DNA of 64,000 nt from Streptomyces sp. NBC_00091 (GCF_026343185.1 NZ_JAPEMA010000001.1:2542001-2606000), one strand, 5' to 3'. Shown: positions 8,532 to 17,978, counted from the stretch's first letter. A program made the numbers and translations. Notes: a model not told the origin generated them from the sequence alone.

Positions 8532-9815
8532 GTGACCGACACCACCGGGAGCAACCCCGACATCGAGATCTCCCGGCGCCGGCTGCTGGGCACGGTGGGC
8601 GCCGCGGGCGCCGCCGGGCTCGCACTCGGCGCCACCGGCGGCGCGCTCGTACAGTCCGCGGTCTCCGACTCCCCGGCCGGCTCCCCCGGAGCCGCCGGGT
8701 CCCTCGCCTCCCTCGGCGCCACCCAGGTCTCCTTCCAGGGGGACCACCAGGCCGGAATCACCACCCCGCTCCAGGCCAAGGGCCATGTCCTCGCCTTCGA
8801 CCTGGCGCCGGGCGCCGGGCGCAAGGAGGCGGCCGCACTGCTGCGCCGCTGGTCCGACACGGCCCGGCGGCTCATGGCGGGCGAGACCGCACCGACCGCC
8901 GACAGCGGGATCGCCCTGGACGCGGGGCCGTCCTCCCTCACCCTCACCTTCGGCTTCGGCCACTCCTTCTTCGAGCGCACCGGACTCACCGCCCGCCGCC
9001 CGGTGGCCCTCGACCCGCTGCCCGACTTCTCCTCGGACCGGCTCGACGCCCAGCGCAGCAACGGCGACCTGTGGGTCCAGATCGGCGCCGACGACGCCCT
9101 CGTCGCCTTCCACGCCCTGCGCGCCGTACAGAAGGACGCCGGGGAGGCCGCCCGCGTGCGGTGGCAGATGAACGGCTTCAACCGGTCCCCCGGAGCCACG
9201 GCCTCGCCCATGACCGCCCGCAATCTGATGGGCCAGGTCGACGGCACCGGGAACCCCAAGCCCAAGGACCCCGACTTCGACAAGCGGATCTTCGTACCGG
9301 GGGCCGGACCCGGGCCGGCCGAGCACTCCTGGATGGCCGGGGGCTCGTACGCCGTCGTACGCCGGATCCGGATGCTGCTCGACGACTGGGACAAGCAGTC
9401 CCTCGCCCAGCAGGAGCAGGTCATCGGCCGGACCAAGGCCACCGGAGCGCCGCTGACCGGCGGCGACGAGAAGACCGCGATGGCCCTGGACAAGTTCGGC
9501 GCCGACGGCAAGCCGGTCATCCCGTCCAACGCCCACGCCCGGATCTCCGCCCCCGCGCAGAACGGCGGGGCCGCCATGCTCCGGCGCCCCTTCTCCTACC
9601 ACGACGGGATCTCCCCCGACGGCACCCCGGACGCCGGGCTGCTCTTCATCTGCTGGCAGGCCGATCCGCTGCGCGGGTTCGTGCCGGTCCAGCGCAAGCT
9701 CGACCGCGGTGACGCCCTGTCGGAGTTCCTCCGGCACGAGTCCAGCGGCCTGTACGCCGTCCCGCCCGGGCCGCGCGACGGGGAGTACGTCGGACAGCGC
9801 CTGCTCGAAGGGTGA
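8532..9815 (+). CDS. dtpA: Dye-decolourising peroxidase DtpA, Tat-exported
   Basis: This 427-residue haem peroxidase starts at GTG 8532, six bases after the CopCD stop. A twin-arginine signal (SRRRLLG) leads a hydrophobic stretch up to about residue 45. The DyP fingerprint GQVDG and a NAHARI segment with the likely proximal His are visible, as is RRPFSY with the distal Arg. In S. lividans DtpA is the Tat substrate needed to mature the copper oxidase GlxA; the sco-ecuC-copCD-dtpA order supports the same role. An EfeB-like iron-uptake role is less likely because efeU/efeO are absent. Confidence 0.94.
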   Translation: MTDTTGSNPDIEISRRRLLGTVGAAGAAGLALGATGGALVQSAVSDSPAGSPGAAGSLASLGATQVSFQGDHQAGITTPLQAKGHVLAFDLAPGAGRKEAAALLRRWSDTARRLMAGETAPTADSGIALDAGPSSLTLTFGFGHSFFERTGLTARRPVALDPLPDFSSDRLDAQRSNGDLWVQIGADDALVAFHALRAVQKDAGEAARVRWQMNGFNRSPGATASPMTARNLMGQVDGTGNPKPKDPDFDKRIFVPGAGPGPAEHSWMAGGSYAVVRRIRMLLDDWDKQSLAQQEQVIGRTKATGAPLTGGDEKTAMALDKFGADGKPVIPSNAHARISAPAQNGGAAMLRRPFSYHDGISPDGTPDAGLLFICWQADPLRGFVPVQRKLDRGDALSEFLRHESSGLYAVPPGPRDGEYVGQRLLEG

Positions 9816-9857
9816 ACAGCGCCGCTTCGGCGGGTGGCCCGGCATTAGGCTGATCGC

Positions 9858-10793
9858 ATGTCGGCCACCCGCTTCACCTATCTCGGTCCCGAGGGCACTT
9901 TCACCGAAGCCGCCCTGCGCACTCTGCCGGAAGCCGCCACCCGGGAGCTGGTCCCGATGGTGTCGGTCCCGGCCGCCCTGGACGCCGTGCGCAACGGCGA
10001 GGCCGCGGCGGCTCTGGTGCCGATCGAGAACTCGGTGGAGGGCGGGGTCACCGCCACGCTCGACGAGCTGGCCTCCGGCGAGCCGCTGATGATCTACCGC
10101 GAGGTGCTGCTGCCCATCGCGTTCGCGCTGCTGGTGCGGCCCGGGACCAAGCTGTCGGACATCAAGACCGTCACCGGGCATCCCGTGGCCCAGCCGCAGG
10201 TACGCAACTGGCTGCGGACGCACCTGCCCGACGCCGTGTGGGAGTCGGCCGCCTCCAACGCTGATGGTGCCCGGCTGGTGCAGGAGGGCCGGTTCGACGC
10301 GGCCTTCGCGGGTGAGTTTGCCGCCGCCACCTACGGGCTGGAGGCGCTGGTCACTGAGATCCACGACGCGCAGAACGCCGAGACCCGCTTCGTGCTCGTC
10401 GGGCGGCCCGCCCGGCCGGCCGCGCCCACCGGCGCCGACAAGACCTCCGTCGTGCTGTGGCTCGGCGACGACCACCCCGGTGCCCTGCTGGAGCTGCTCC
10501 AGGAGTTCGCCGTCCGCGGGGTGAACCTGATGTTGATCCAGTCCCGCCCGACCGGCGAGGGGATCGGCAACTACTGCTTCGCCGTCGACGCCGAGGGCCA
10601 CATCTCCGACCGCCGGGTCAGCGAGGCCCTGATGGGGCTCCGGCGGACCTGCCCCCAGGTCCGCTTCCTCGGTTCCTACCCTCGCGCCGGTGTCGCTCTG
10701 AGTGAGGTACGGGCCGCACGGCCGGGGACCTCCGACGGCGATTTCACGGCGGCCTCCGACTGGCTGGCCCGCTGCCTCGACGGCCGGGCGTAG
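9858..10793 (+). CDS. pheA: Prephenate dehydratase
   Basis: This 311-residue cytoplasmic enzyme of phenylalanine biosynthesis converts prephenate to phenylpyruvate. The N-terminal dehydratase domain (about 1-185) contains YLGPEGTF and the IENSVEGGV substrate motif. A C-terminal ACT domain (about 200-280) carries the allosteric GALLELLQEF and ESRP-like (QSRPT) regions. There is no chorismate mutase domain, as is usual for actinobacteria. It is the last gene before a long intergenic region. Confidence 0.96.
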   Translation: MSATRFTYLGPEGTFTEAALRTLPEAATRELVPMVSVPAALDAVRNGEAAAALVPIENSVEGGVTATLDELASGEPLMIYREVLLPIAFALLVRPGTKLSDIKTVTGHPVAQPQVRNWLRTHLPDAVWESAASNADGARLVQEGRFDAAFAGEFAAATYGLEALVTEIHDAQNAETRFVLVGRPARPAAPTGADKTSVVLWLGDDHPGALLELLQEFAVRGVNLMLIQSRPTGEGIGNYCFAVDAEGHISDRRVSEALMGLRRTCPQVRFLGSYPRAGVALSEVRAARPGTSDGDFTAASDWLARCLDGRA

Positions 10794-10804
10794 TCCTTCG
10801 TCCA

Positions 10805-10825
10805 CTGTCCACAGAGTTATCCACA
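10805..10825 (+). promoter_or_regulatory. Two DnaA-box-like sites
   Basis: CTGTCCACA (10805-10813) fits the relaxed Streptomyces consensus, and TTATCCACA (10817-10825) is a perfect classical DnaA box. They are on the same strand and 12 bp apart, roughly one helical turn. Confidence 0.6.
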
Positions 10826-11050
10826 GGGCGAGATGGGGACCTGGGGACAAGTCGACAGAGCGGCATGACAAGGTCGACATATCGGCCGGGTGGCCCAGGT
10901 TTCGCGCTGGGGAGCGTCAGGTGAACGGCGTCACCCCCGTATCACCGATCAACTCTTTGGAGCGAGCCATTCCCACCCGAATGAGTGTGTGAGGGCGGTT
11001 TGAACCCTGATCGACCCGGACCACTCCCGGATCCCTATTGATCTAATTCG

Positions 11051-11114
11051 GTGTCCACAGATGCAGCGCACAGCCTGTGGATAAGAGTGCCTCCGAGGGA
11101 ATTCCTGTGGACAA
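11051..11114. promoter_or_regulatory. Three more DnaA-box-like sites before serS
   Basis: GTGTCCACA (11051-11059, one mismatch), TGTGGATAA (11076-11084, perfect TTATCCACA on the minus strand) and TGTGGACAA (11106-11114, perfect TTGTCCACA on the minus strand). With the two at 10805-10825 this makes five sites within about 310 bp. A role in DnaA titration or in regulating serS is inference. Confidence 0.6.
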
Positions 11115-11341
11115 GGGCGACCCTCCGGTCCTGCTCAGGCCCCGCCCGCCGTTCGGCGTTGTGCCCCTTTTCGGGGAATGAGGACGGTTTATCGATCGGC
11201 CCGCAGGGGCCGGATCCAGCCGTCGGGCCAGCCCGGGACAAGCGCCAGACAAGGGATTTGCATTCGTACCAATTAGGACATAGCGACACGCAGCGTGATA
11301 TCGATGTGATCCCAGGAAGCCCAGCCCGGTAGCCTGGAGGG

Positions 11342-12619
11342 GTGATTGACCTTCGGCTGCTCCGTGAAGACCCTGACCGTGTCCGCGCCTCGCAGCGCGC
11401 CCGTGGAGAGGACGTCGAGCTCGTCGACGCACTCCTCTCCGCCGATGAGCGCCGCAGGTCCTCCGGCATGCGCTTCGACGAACTGCGCAATGAGCAGAAG
11501 TCGCTCGGCAGGCTCATTCCCAAGGCCTCTCCGGAGGAGCGGGCCGAGCTGCTGGCCAAGGCCGAGCAGCTCAAGCAGGACGTCAAGGCCGCGGAGGCCG
11601 AGCAGAACCAGGCGGACGAGGCTGCCAAGCAGCTCCTGCTCAAGCTCGGCAACATCGTCCACGAGGACGTCCCGGTCGGCGGCGAGGAGGACTTCACCGT
11701 CCTCGAGACGCACGGCACGATCCGCGACTTCGGTGCCGAGGGCTTCGAGCCCAAGGACCACCTGGAGCTGGGCGAGTCCCTGGGCGCCATCGACGTCGAG
11801 CGCGGCGCCAAGGTGTCGGGCTCGCGCTTCTACTACCTCACCGGTGTCGGCGCCCTGCTCGAGCTCGCCCTGGTGAACGCGGCGATCGCGCAGGCCTCCG
11901 AGGCCGGCTTCATCCCGATGCTGACCCCCGCGCTGGTCCGCCCGCGCGCCATGGAGGGCACCGGTTTCCTCGGCCAGGCCGCGGAGAACGTCTACCACCT
12001 GGAGAAGGACGACTACTACCTGGTCGGCACCTCCGAGGTCCCGCTCGCCGCGTACCACATGGACGAGATCATCGACGCCGACAAGCTGCCCCTGCGGTAC
12101 GCCGGCTTCTCCCCGTGCTTCCGCCGCGAGGCCGGTACGTACGGCAAGGACACCCGCGGCATCTTCCGCGTCCACCAGTTCGACAAGGTCGAGATGTTCT
12201 CGTACGTCGCACCGGAGGACGCCGAGGCCGAGCACCAGCGGCTCCTCGAGTGGGAGAAGCAGTGGCTGACCAGCCTGGAGCTGCCGTTCCAGGTCATCGA
12301 CGTCGCGACCGGCGACCTGGGCGCCTCCGCATCCCGCAAGTTCGACTGCGAGGCGTGGATCCCGACCCAGGGCAAGTACCGCGAGCTGACCTCCGCCTCG
12401 AACTGTGACGGCTTCCAGGCCCGCCGCCTGTCGATCCGCTACCGCGACGGCAAGAAGACCGCTCCGCTGTCCACGCTGAACGGCACCCTGTGCGCCGTCC
12501 CGCGCACGATCGTCGCGATCCTGGAGAACCACCAGCAGGCCGACGGCTCCGTGCGGGTTCCCCCCGTGCTCCGCCCCTACCTGGGCGGCCGCGAGGTCCT
12601 GGAGCCGATCACCAAGTGA
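11342..12619 (+). CDS. serS: Seryl-tRNA synthetase
   Basis: This 425-residue class II aminoacyl-tRNA synthetase charges tRNA-Ser. The N-terminal coiled-coil tRNA-binding arm (about 30-105, ending near [12 protein letters not shown]) and the catalytic core are present. Motif 2 appears as [15 protein letters not shown] and the serine-site/motif 3 region as [14 protein letters not shown]. The start is GTG at 11342, giving the canonical [12 protein letters not shown] opening. A GGAGGG sequence abuts this codon without a spacer, which is unusual, so initiation may be leaderless or use another contact. The stop overlaps the next start (GTGA). Confidence 0.97.
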   Translation: MIDLRLLREDPDRVRASQRARGEDVELVDALLSADERRRSSGMRFDELRNEQKSLGRLIPKASPEERAELLAKAEQLKQDVKAAEAEQNQADEAAKQLLLKLGNIVHEDVPVGGEEDFTVLETHGTIRDFGAEGFEPKDHLELGESLGAIDVERGAKVSGSRFYYLTGVGALLELALVNAAIAQASEAGFIPMLTPALVRPRAMEGTGFLGQAAENVYHLEKDDYYLVGTSEVPLAAYHMDEIIDADKLPLRYAGFSPCFRREAGTYGKDTRGIFRVHQFDKVEMFSYVAPEDAEAEHQRLLEWEKQWLTSLELPFQVIDVATGDLGASASRKFDCEAWIPTQGKYRELTSASNCDGFQARRLSIRYRDGKKTAPLSTLNGTLCAVPRTIVAILENHQQADGSVRVPPVLRPYLGGREVLEPITK

Positions 12620-13428
12620 GCCCGGCCCCCTTCCCGTACAAGCTCGTCGCGACGGACCTCGACGGCACGCTGCTGCGTGACGACGACACCGTCTCGGAGC
12701 GCACCCGTGAAGCGCTCGCCGCGGCCACCGCGGCGGGCGCGGCACACATCGTCGTCACCGGCCGGGCCGTGCCCTGGACCCGGCACGTGCTGGACGATCT
12801 CGGCTACACGGGGATCGCCGTGTGCGGGCAGGGCGCGCAGGTCTATGACGCGGGGGCGCACCGGCTGCTGACCTCGGTGACGCTGGACCGGCAGCTCGCC
12901 GGCCTGGCGCTGTCGAAGATCGAGGCCGAGGTGGGTCCGCTGGCGCTGGCCGCCAGCCGGGACGGGGTGGCGGGCGAGGTCCTGTTCGGCCCCGGCTACC
13001 AGGTGCAGGAGGGTCTGCCGGCGCTCTACCTGGAGGACACCGCCGAGGTCTGGACCGCCCCGCTCAACAAGCTGTACATCCAGCACCCGGGGATGGGCGA
13101 GGACGAGCTCGTCAAGGTGGCCCGGGGGATCGTCGGCAGCCTGGTCGACATCGTGATGGCCGGTCCGGGGATAGTGGAGATCCTTCCGCTGGGCCTGAGC
13201 AAGGCCACCGGCCTGTCGCTCGCCGCCCGGCGGCTGAAGGTCAAGGCGGCGGAGACGATCGCCTTCGGCGACATGCCCAACGACATCCCGATGTTCGGCT
13301 GGGCCGCGCACGGTGTCGCCATGGCCAACGCCCACCCGGAGCTGAAGGCCGTGGCGGACGAGGTGACGACCTCCAACCAGGAGGACGGCATCGCCGTGGT
13401 GCTGGAGCGTCTGCTGGGCGCCGCGTAA
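12616..13428 (+). CDS. HAD-superfamily (Cof-type) phosphatase
   Basis: This 270-residue cytoplasmic HAD IIB hydrolase is translationally coupled to serS (GTG at 12616 within GTGA). Motif I is ATDLDGTLL (about residues 13-21), motif II is VVTGR, and motif IV is [11 protein letters not shown]. The Cof-type cap lies between motifs II and III. These enzymes dephosphorylate small phosphorylated metabolites; the substrate cannot be told from sequence. A paralogue lies at 29625-30488. A strong terminator follows, so serS and this gene form one unit. Confidence 0.9.
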   Translation: MSPAPFPYKLVATDLDGTLLRDDDTVSERTREALAAATAAGAAHIVVTGRAVPWTRHVLDDLGYTGIAVCGQGAQVYDAGAHRLLTSVTLDRQLAGLALSKIEAEVGPLALAASRDGVAGEVLFGPGYQVQEGLPALYLEDTAEVWTAPLNKLYIQHPGMGEDELVKVARGIVGSLVDIVMAGPGIVEILPLGLSKATGLSLAARRLKVKAAETIAFGDMPNDIPMFGWAAHGVAMANAHPELKAVADEVTTSNQEDGIAVVLERLLGAA

Positions 13429-13450
13429 CACCTGGGACCGGAGGTACGAG

Positions 13451-13507
13451 AGGTCCGGGACGGCCCGCGCCGTGAGGCGCGCTCGAAGTGGCCGTCCCGG
13501 ACCTTTT
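13451..13507 (+). terminator. Rho-independent terminator of serS-HAD operon
   Basis: AGGTCCGGGACGGCC (13451-13465) pairs with GGCCGTCCCGGACCT (13490-13504), a 15-bp perfect stem followed by TTTT. The loop itself holds a GCGCC/GGCGC mini-hairpin. A T-run is uncommon in this genome, making this a textbook example. Confidence 0.88.
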
Positions 13508-13601
13508 GTTACTCCCCGCACCACTCACTGTGCCCCGGCCGCACGGCCCGTACCAGCGAATTTCCCCGTACGGCCCCCAGAGCCTCCTCGGCCGGGCCGG
13601 C

Positions 13602-14267
13602 TCATGTTTCACGTGAAACATGAGCGGCGGGCCGGTGGCCGTGCGGATCCCGGTGCAGGGTCAGCGGCCAGGCGAGGAGCCCGACGGCGAGCGAGATGGC
13701 GTGGCCGAGGTCGGTGAAAGTACCGCCGGTGAGCAGGGGGATGCCGAAGAAGGCGACCGCGCCGGCGAGGTAGAACCATCTCCAGGGGCCCGGGAGCCGA
13801 TAGGTCAGCACGCCCACGGAGGCCGCGATCCCGTAGCTGACTCCGATGTCGACGACGTGGGTCATGCTGTGCGGCGCGCGGTGGTCCTGGATGGCCATCA
13901 GGAGCACCTGCTGGCTGACGAGGGTGGCGACGACATGGGCGGTCGCGACGACCAGGAGCCAGCGCAGGGTGCCGAGCCAGCGCTCGACGGGGGCGTGGAA
14001 GAACTCGAAGAGCACGGCGTAGAGGGCGAGCGAGGCCGGGTTCTCGATCCAGAAGGCGCTGCTGAGCAGCGCCCGGAAGGGGTACTTGACCAGCTGGTGG
14101 ATGTTGCTGCTGTTGCGGTGGAGCAGTACGTGGTCGAGCCGGTCGGGGGCGATCGCGACGACGAGGCTGGTCACGGCGACGATCAGCAGCCATATGTGCG
14201 TGCCGGGCGAAGAGCGTATCCAGGACCGCAGGGGCCTGGACTGCTCGGGCTCGGGATGCTCGATCAT
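13602..14267 (-). CDS. Rhomboid-like integral membrane protein
   Basis: This 221-residue protein has about six membrane helices. A GVSYG motif in one helix and DLGHAISLAVG in the last resemble the Ser and His of rhomboid intramembrane proteases, so a serine protease is possible. The GxSG context is imperfect, and rhomboid-fold members of this kind are often annotated only as rhomboid-like. The final residues VSRET are encoded by a perfect parS. A terminator separates it from the ABC genes upstream. No substrate can be named. Confidence 0.8.
   Translation of the reverse strand: MIEHPEPEQSRPLRSWIRSSPGTHIWLLIVAVTSLVVAIAPDRLDHVLLHRNSSNIHQLVKYPFRALLSSAFWIENPASLALYAVLFEFFHAPVERWLGTLRWLLVVATAHVVATLVSQQVLLMAIQDHRAPHSMTHVVDIGVSYGIAASVGVLTYRLPGPWRWFYLAGAVAFFGIPLLTGGTFTDLGHAISLAVGLLAWPLTLHRDPHGHRPAAHVSRET
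13606..13619. other. parS site, 3' end of rhomboid-like gene
   Basis: Exact GTTTCACGTGAAAC. It encodes the last five residues (VSRET) of the minus-strand gene immediately before its TGA stop. Confidence 0.95.
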
Positions 14268-14292
14268 GCACCCGATGATGCCGCGCGAAACT

Positions 14293-14326
14293 GTGCCCCG
14301 CCCGGCCGGTGGGCCGGGCGGGGCAC
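14293..14326. terminator. Hairpin terminator after ABC operon
   Basis: GTGCCCCGCCCGGCC (14293-14307) and its exact complement (14312-14326) give a 15-bp stem with a GGTG loop. It lies downstream of the minus-strand ABC operon and upstream of the rhomboid-like gene. Confidence 0.82.
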
Positions 14327-14352
14327 GGTCTTCGAGGCATCCTCCGGCGGTC

Positions 14353-15072
14353 CTACTCCTCGCCGGCGAGGGTCAGGCGGCGCAGCTTCTGGCCCGCGTA
14401 CGCGGTGGCGCCGACGGTGACCGCGAGGAGCAGGACCGCGGCGGTGGTCAGGCCCACGCTGGAGTCGACGTAACCCTGTCCGGCGACCTTCTCGGCCAGG
14501 GACAGCGCCCACTGCTGGACGCTGAGCGTCTTGGCGCCGGAGACCAGGCTGCCGAAGAAGGACTCCCAGATCAGGGCGTAGACCAGGCCGAAGACGACCG
14601 CGTGCCGGCTGACGGTGCCCAGCAGCAGGAACAGCGCGCTGTAGGCGATCGAGGCGACGAGGGCGGCGACGGTGTAGGCGACCGCGATCTGCTGGCCATT
14701 GCCGTTGAGGATGAAGCCCGCGATCAGGGTGGGGATCGCCGAGAAGGCCATCGTGACGGCGATCGCGACGATCAGCTTGGTCATGATGATCGTCGGGCGC
14801 TTCACCGGCTTGGAGAGCAGGTAGACGATCGAGCCATCGTCGATCTCGGGGCCGATGGCGCCGGTGCCGGCGATGACGCCGATCAGCGGGACCATCGTCG
14901 CGAGGGCGAAGCCGCCGAGGAGGTCGGCCGCGACCTTGTCGTCCACCCCGGTGAAGAAGCGGACGGCGAAGGAGATGACGATCAGCAGGGCGGGCAGCGC
15001 GAAGAGGATCAGCGCGCGGCGACGGCCGAGCAGGGCCCGGTAGGTGAGCCGGGCGACGGTGGGGTTGTACAT
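14353..15072 (-). CDS. ABC-2 type transporter permease
   Basis: This is a 239-residue membrane protein with about six helices and the ABC-2 permease pattern, including the conserved amphipathic entry SKPVKRPTIIMTK. It is the last gene of a four-gene minus-strand operon (ATPase, permease, ATPase, permease), 14 bp after the second ATPase. Such ABC-2 exporters move lipids, antibiotics or peptides; the substrate is not indicated. The two ATPase-permease sets may form one heteromeric exporter or two separate ones. Confidence 0.88.
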   Translation of the reverse strand: MYNPTVARLTYRALLGRRRALILFALPALLIVISFAVRFFTGVDDKVAADLLGGFALATMVPLIGVIAGTGAIGPEIDDGSIVYLLSKPVKRPTIIMTKLIVAIAVTMAFSAIPTLIAGFILNGNGQQIAVAYTVAALVASIAYSALFLLLGTVSRHAVVFGLVYALIWESFFGSLVSGAKTLSVQQWALSLAEKVAGQGYVDSSVGLTTAAVLLLAVTVGATAYAGQKLRRLTLAGEE

Positions 15073-15086
15073 GGGTGCCAGCTCCT

Positions 15087-15998
15087 TCAGGCCGCGACGA
15101 GGTAGGAGAAGACCGACTCGAGGGACTCGTCGGAGGGCGAGACCGTCAGCAGCCGGATGCCGTGCGCGCGGGCGACGCGCGGCAGCAGCTCGGTGAAGCG
15201 CCCGAAGTCGACGGCCTGGATGCGCAGGGCGCCCTCCTGGAGGTCGACCTCGATACCGGCCGTGGACGGGTCGGCGATCAGGGCCGCGGCGAGGGCCCGG
15301 TCGTCGGAGGAGCGGACGAGGTAGCGGTGCGGGCGGTCCGTCATCAGGCGGCGGATCTTGCGGAAGTCCCCGGACGCGGCGTGCCGGCCGGCGACGACCA
15401 CCTCGATGTGGGAGGCGAGCTGCTCGACCTCCTCCAGGATGTGGGAGGAGAACAGGACGGTGCGGCCCTCGGCGCCCATCCGCCGCAGCAGGTCCATGAG
15501 CTGCATGCGCTGGCGCGGGTCCATGCCGTTGAAGGGCTCGTCGAGGAGGAGCACGGACGGGTCGTGGACGAGCGCGGAGGCCATCTTCACGCGCTGGCGC
15601 ATGCCCTTGGAGTACGTGGAGATCTTGCGGTCCTGGGCGTACTCCATCTCGACGGTGGCGAGCGCCCGCTGGGCCGCCGCGTCGTCCAGTCCGTGCAGCT
15701 CGGCGTTGGCGACGACGAACTCCCGGCCGGTGAGGAAGTCGTACATCGCCTCCCGCTCGGGTACCACGCCGATCTGCTTGTAGACCGCTTCGTTGCGCCA
15801 GATCGGCGCTCCGTCGAGGGTGACCGTGCCGGTGGAGGGGGCGAGGAAGCCGCCCATCATGTTGATGAGGGTGGACTTGCCCGCGCCGTTGGGGCCGAGG
15901 AGTCCGGTGACGCCGGGACCGATGCGCATGGTCACGTCGTTGACGGCGACGACGTTCCCGAACCAGCGGGAGGTGTGGTCGATGTCGATGAGGGTCAC
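15087..15998 (-). CDS. ABC transporter ATP-binding protein
   Basis: This 303-residue ATPase has Walker A GPNGAGKST, signature YSKGMRQRV, Walker B VLLLDEP and the H-loop SSH. The start is GTG at 15998, overlapping the stop of the upstream permease (GTGA), so the pair is translationally coupled. A C-terminal extension of about 90 residues follows the nucleotide-binding domain, as in DrrA/CcmA-like exporter ATPases. It energises the permeases on either side. Confidence 0.92.
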   Translation of the reverse strand: MTLIDIDHTSRWFGNVVAVNDVTMRIGPGVTGLLGPNGAGKSTLINMMGGFLAPSTGTVTLDGAPIWRNEAVYKQIGVVPEREAMYDFLTGREFVVANAELHGLDDAAAQRALATVEMEYAQDRKISTYSKGMRQRVKMASALVHDPSVLLLDEPFNGMDPRQRMQLMDLLRRMGAEGRTVLFSSHILEEVEQLASHIEVVVAGRHAASGDFRKIRRLMTDRPHRYLVRSSDDRALAAALIADPSTAGIEVDLQEGALRIQAVDFGRFTELLPRVARAHGIRLLTVSPSDESLESVFSYLVAA

Positions 15999-16882
15999 AG
16001 CCCGGCCTTCCGGTAGCGGGACATCAGGGCGGCGTAGGAGCCGACGATGAGGCCGAGTACGACGAGCAGGTACACCACGCCGGTACCGGCGGAGGGGCCG
16101 TCGCCGCCCGGGAAGGCGGAGGTGGCGCTGAGGAAGGCGGTCTGCACCCCGTCGATCAGGGTGATCGGGGAGAACAGGCCCAGCCACTCGATGGCCCCGG
16201 TGTTCCCGGTCGAGTAGGCGACGGCCTGGACCGTGGAGACGGCGCCGTAGGGGATGAGCAGCAGGGCGATGACGGCGGCCACACCGAAGCCGCGGCGCGG
16301 GGTGAGAGCGGCCATGACCAGGCCGAGGCCGGCGAAGAGCAGCGAGAGCAGCAGTACGGACACGAGTCCCTGCCCGAATCCCTTGGTCTGGTGACCGAAG
16401 TCGAACTTGGCCAGCAGCGAGCCGATCCACATGATCAGCAGCGGGGTGGCGGTGAGGATGAAGAGGGCCGAGGCCATGGCGGCGTACTTGGCCACGACGT
16501 AGTCGACCCGCTCGATCGGCCGCGAGAAGTACAGCGGCACCGTCTTGAAGCGCAGGTCCCGCGAGACCGACTGGGGCGCCTGGGAGGCGAGGTAGAGGCC
16601 GATGACCACCTGGGTGGTCAGGGCGTACGTCGTGTACTTGATCGGCAGGTCGCTGGAGCCGGGGACGGCGATGGCCACCGCGACGATGATCAGCGCGGGA
16701 ACGCACATCACCGCGAAGAGGATCATCGGCAGCACCTTGGACTTGGCGGAGCGGCCGAGCCCGTACGCGCCCCGCAGGGACTGCGAGAACAGCGAGGTAC
16801 GGGCGTAGGCACGGCCGAGCCGGGGTCCGTCGTAGGACCGGTAGCCGATGTTGTGGATCTGGGTCGAGGTCTCAGGCGCCAT
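15995..16882 (-). CDS. ABC transporter permease
   Basis: This 295-residue membrane protein has about six to seven helices and an extracytoplasmic loop between the last two. It sits between two ATPase genes, overlapping the upstream one by 11 bp and the downstream one by 4 bp. The conserved SRPIERVDYVVAKY segment is equivalent to the SKPVKR segment of the other permease, which marks the coupling helix of ABC-2 exporters. Confidence 0.88.
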   Translation of the reverse strand: MAPETSTQIHNIGYRSYDGPRLGRAYARTSLFSQSLRGAYGLGRSAKSKVLPMILFAVMCVPALIIVAVAIAVPGSSDLPIKYTTYALTTQVVIGLYLASQAPQSVSRDLRFKTVPLYFSRPIERVDYVVAKYAAMASALFILTATPLLIMWIGSLLAKFDFGHQTKGFGQGLVSVLLLSLLFAGLGLVMAALTPRRGFGVAAVIALLLIPYGAVSTVQAVAYSTGNTGAIEWLGLFSPITLIDGVQTAFLSATSAFPGGDGPSAGTGVVYLLVVLGLIVGSYAALMSRYRKAGL

Positions 16883-17861
16883 CGGAGCCGGCTCCCTTCT
16901 GGTGGGCGTTGGACGTCGGCAGGCCGTTGTCGCGGAAGACCTCGGCGATGTGGTGGCGGCGCTGTTCCATGCGGACCAGGCCGAGACCGAGGTCGGCGAC
17001 GGTGTCGCGGACGGTGTCGTAGGCGTCCTCGCCGGTGGCCTCGACGAGGAGGATGTGGCCGGCTCCGGGCAGGCCCTGCTCCTCGCCCGCGTGGAGGGTG
17101 AGGCCCGCCGCGGCGAGCGCCTTGCGCAGGGCGGCGGTGCCGTCCGGGTGCGCGTCGGAGTCGGTGACCTCGACCGCGAGGGTGGCCGTGGTCTGGGTGA
17201 AGTCGCTGGTGGAGCTGGAGCGCAGCAGCTTGCCGCCGTCGACGACCACCACGTGGTCGCAGGTCCGCTCCAGCTCGCCGAGGAGGTGGGAGGTGACCAG
17301 GACCGAGATGCCGAAGTCGGTGTGGACGCGGCGGATCAGGCCGAGCATCTCGTCGCGGCCGACCGGGTCGAGGCCGTTGGTCGGCTCGTCGAGGAGGACC
17401 AGCTGGGGGTCGTGGACCAGCGCCTGGGCCAGCTTGACCCGCTGCTTCATTCCGGTGGAGTAGCCGCCGATGGGACGGTAGCGCTCCTCGTACAGCCCGA
17501 CGTGCCGCAGCGTGTCGGCGGTGCGCTCGCGGGCGGCGGTCGGCGGCAGCCCGGACATGCGCGCCATGTGGACGACGAACTCGGTGGCCGAGACGTCGGG
17601 TGGCAGGCAGTCGTGTTCGGGCATGTAGCCGACCCGCTCCCGGATCGCGCTGCCATGCGTGGCGACGTCGAGTCCGAGTACGGCGGCGCGGCCCTCGGTG
17701 GCGGGGGACAGTCCGAGCAGGATCTTGATCAGCGTGGACTTGCCGGCTCCGTTGGCGCCCACGAGGCCGGTTACGCCGGGCCCGATGTCCAGGGAGAGCC
17801 GGTCGAGGGCGGTCACTCGGGGGTACCGCTTGCTCAGGCTTTCGGTCGCGATGACAGTCAC
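16872..17861 (-). CDS. ABC transporter ATP-binding protein, first gene of operon
   Basis: This 329-residue ATPase has Walker A GANGAGKST, signature YSTGMKQRV, Walker B LVLLDEP and switch His in TSH. It has a C-terminal extension rather like that of the second ATPase. It opens the minus-strand operon 17861-14353 and is divergent from the M24 gene at 18074, so its promoter lies in 17862-18073. The two ATPases are clearly related, suggesting duplication of an ATPase-permease unit. Confidence 0.92.
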   Translation of the reverse strand: MTVIATESLSKRYPRVTALDRLSLDIGPGVTGLVGANGAGKSTLIKILLGLSPATEGRAAVLGLDVATHGSAIRERVGYMPEHDCLPPDVSATEFVVHMARMSGLPPTAARERTADTLRHVGLYEERYRPIGGYSTGMKQRVKLAQALVHDPQLVLLDEPTNGLDPVGRDEMLGLIRRVHTDFGISVLVTSHLLGELERTCDHVVVVDGGKLLRSSSTSDFTQTTATLAVEVTDSDAHPDGTAALRKALAAAGLTLHAGEEQGLPGAGHILLVEATGEDAYDTVRDTVADLGLGLVRMEQRRHHIAEVFRDNGLPTSNAHQKGAGSDGA

Positions 17862-17969
17862 GGCTTCGACGTTAGTGCTGTGGGGCCCGCGGATCGTCAG
17901 ACCTGGAGCGGGATCGCATATCCGCCTTGAGGACTACGGACCCTGACGGAAGGCTGATGCCGGTGAAGT

Positions 17970-17978
17970 TTGTCCACA
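17970..17978 (+). promoter_or_regulatory. Single perfect DnaA box in divergent promoter region
   Basis: TTGTCCACA, the preferred Streptomyces DnaA box, lies in the 212-bp region between the divergent ABC operon and the M24 gene. One isolated box may have no function. Confidence 0.4.

Larger units (their letters stand above)
10794..11341. other. 548-bp intergenic region with DnaA-box cluster
   Basis: No convincing coding sequence is present. The stretch holds several DnaA-box-like 9-mers (listed separately) and must contain the serS promoter. It is noticeably less GC-rich than its flanks (for example CCTATTGATCTAATTCGG at 11032-11049). Confidence 0.8.
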
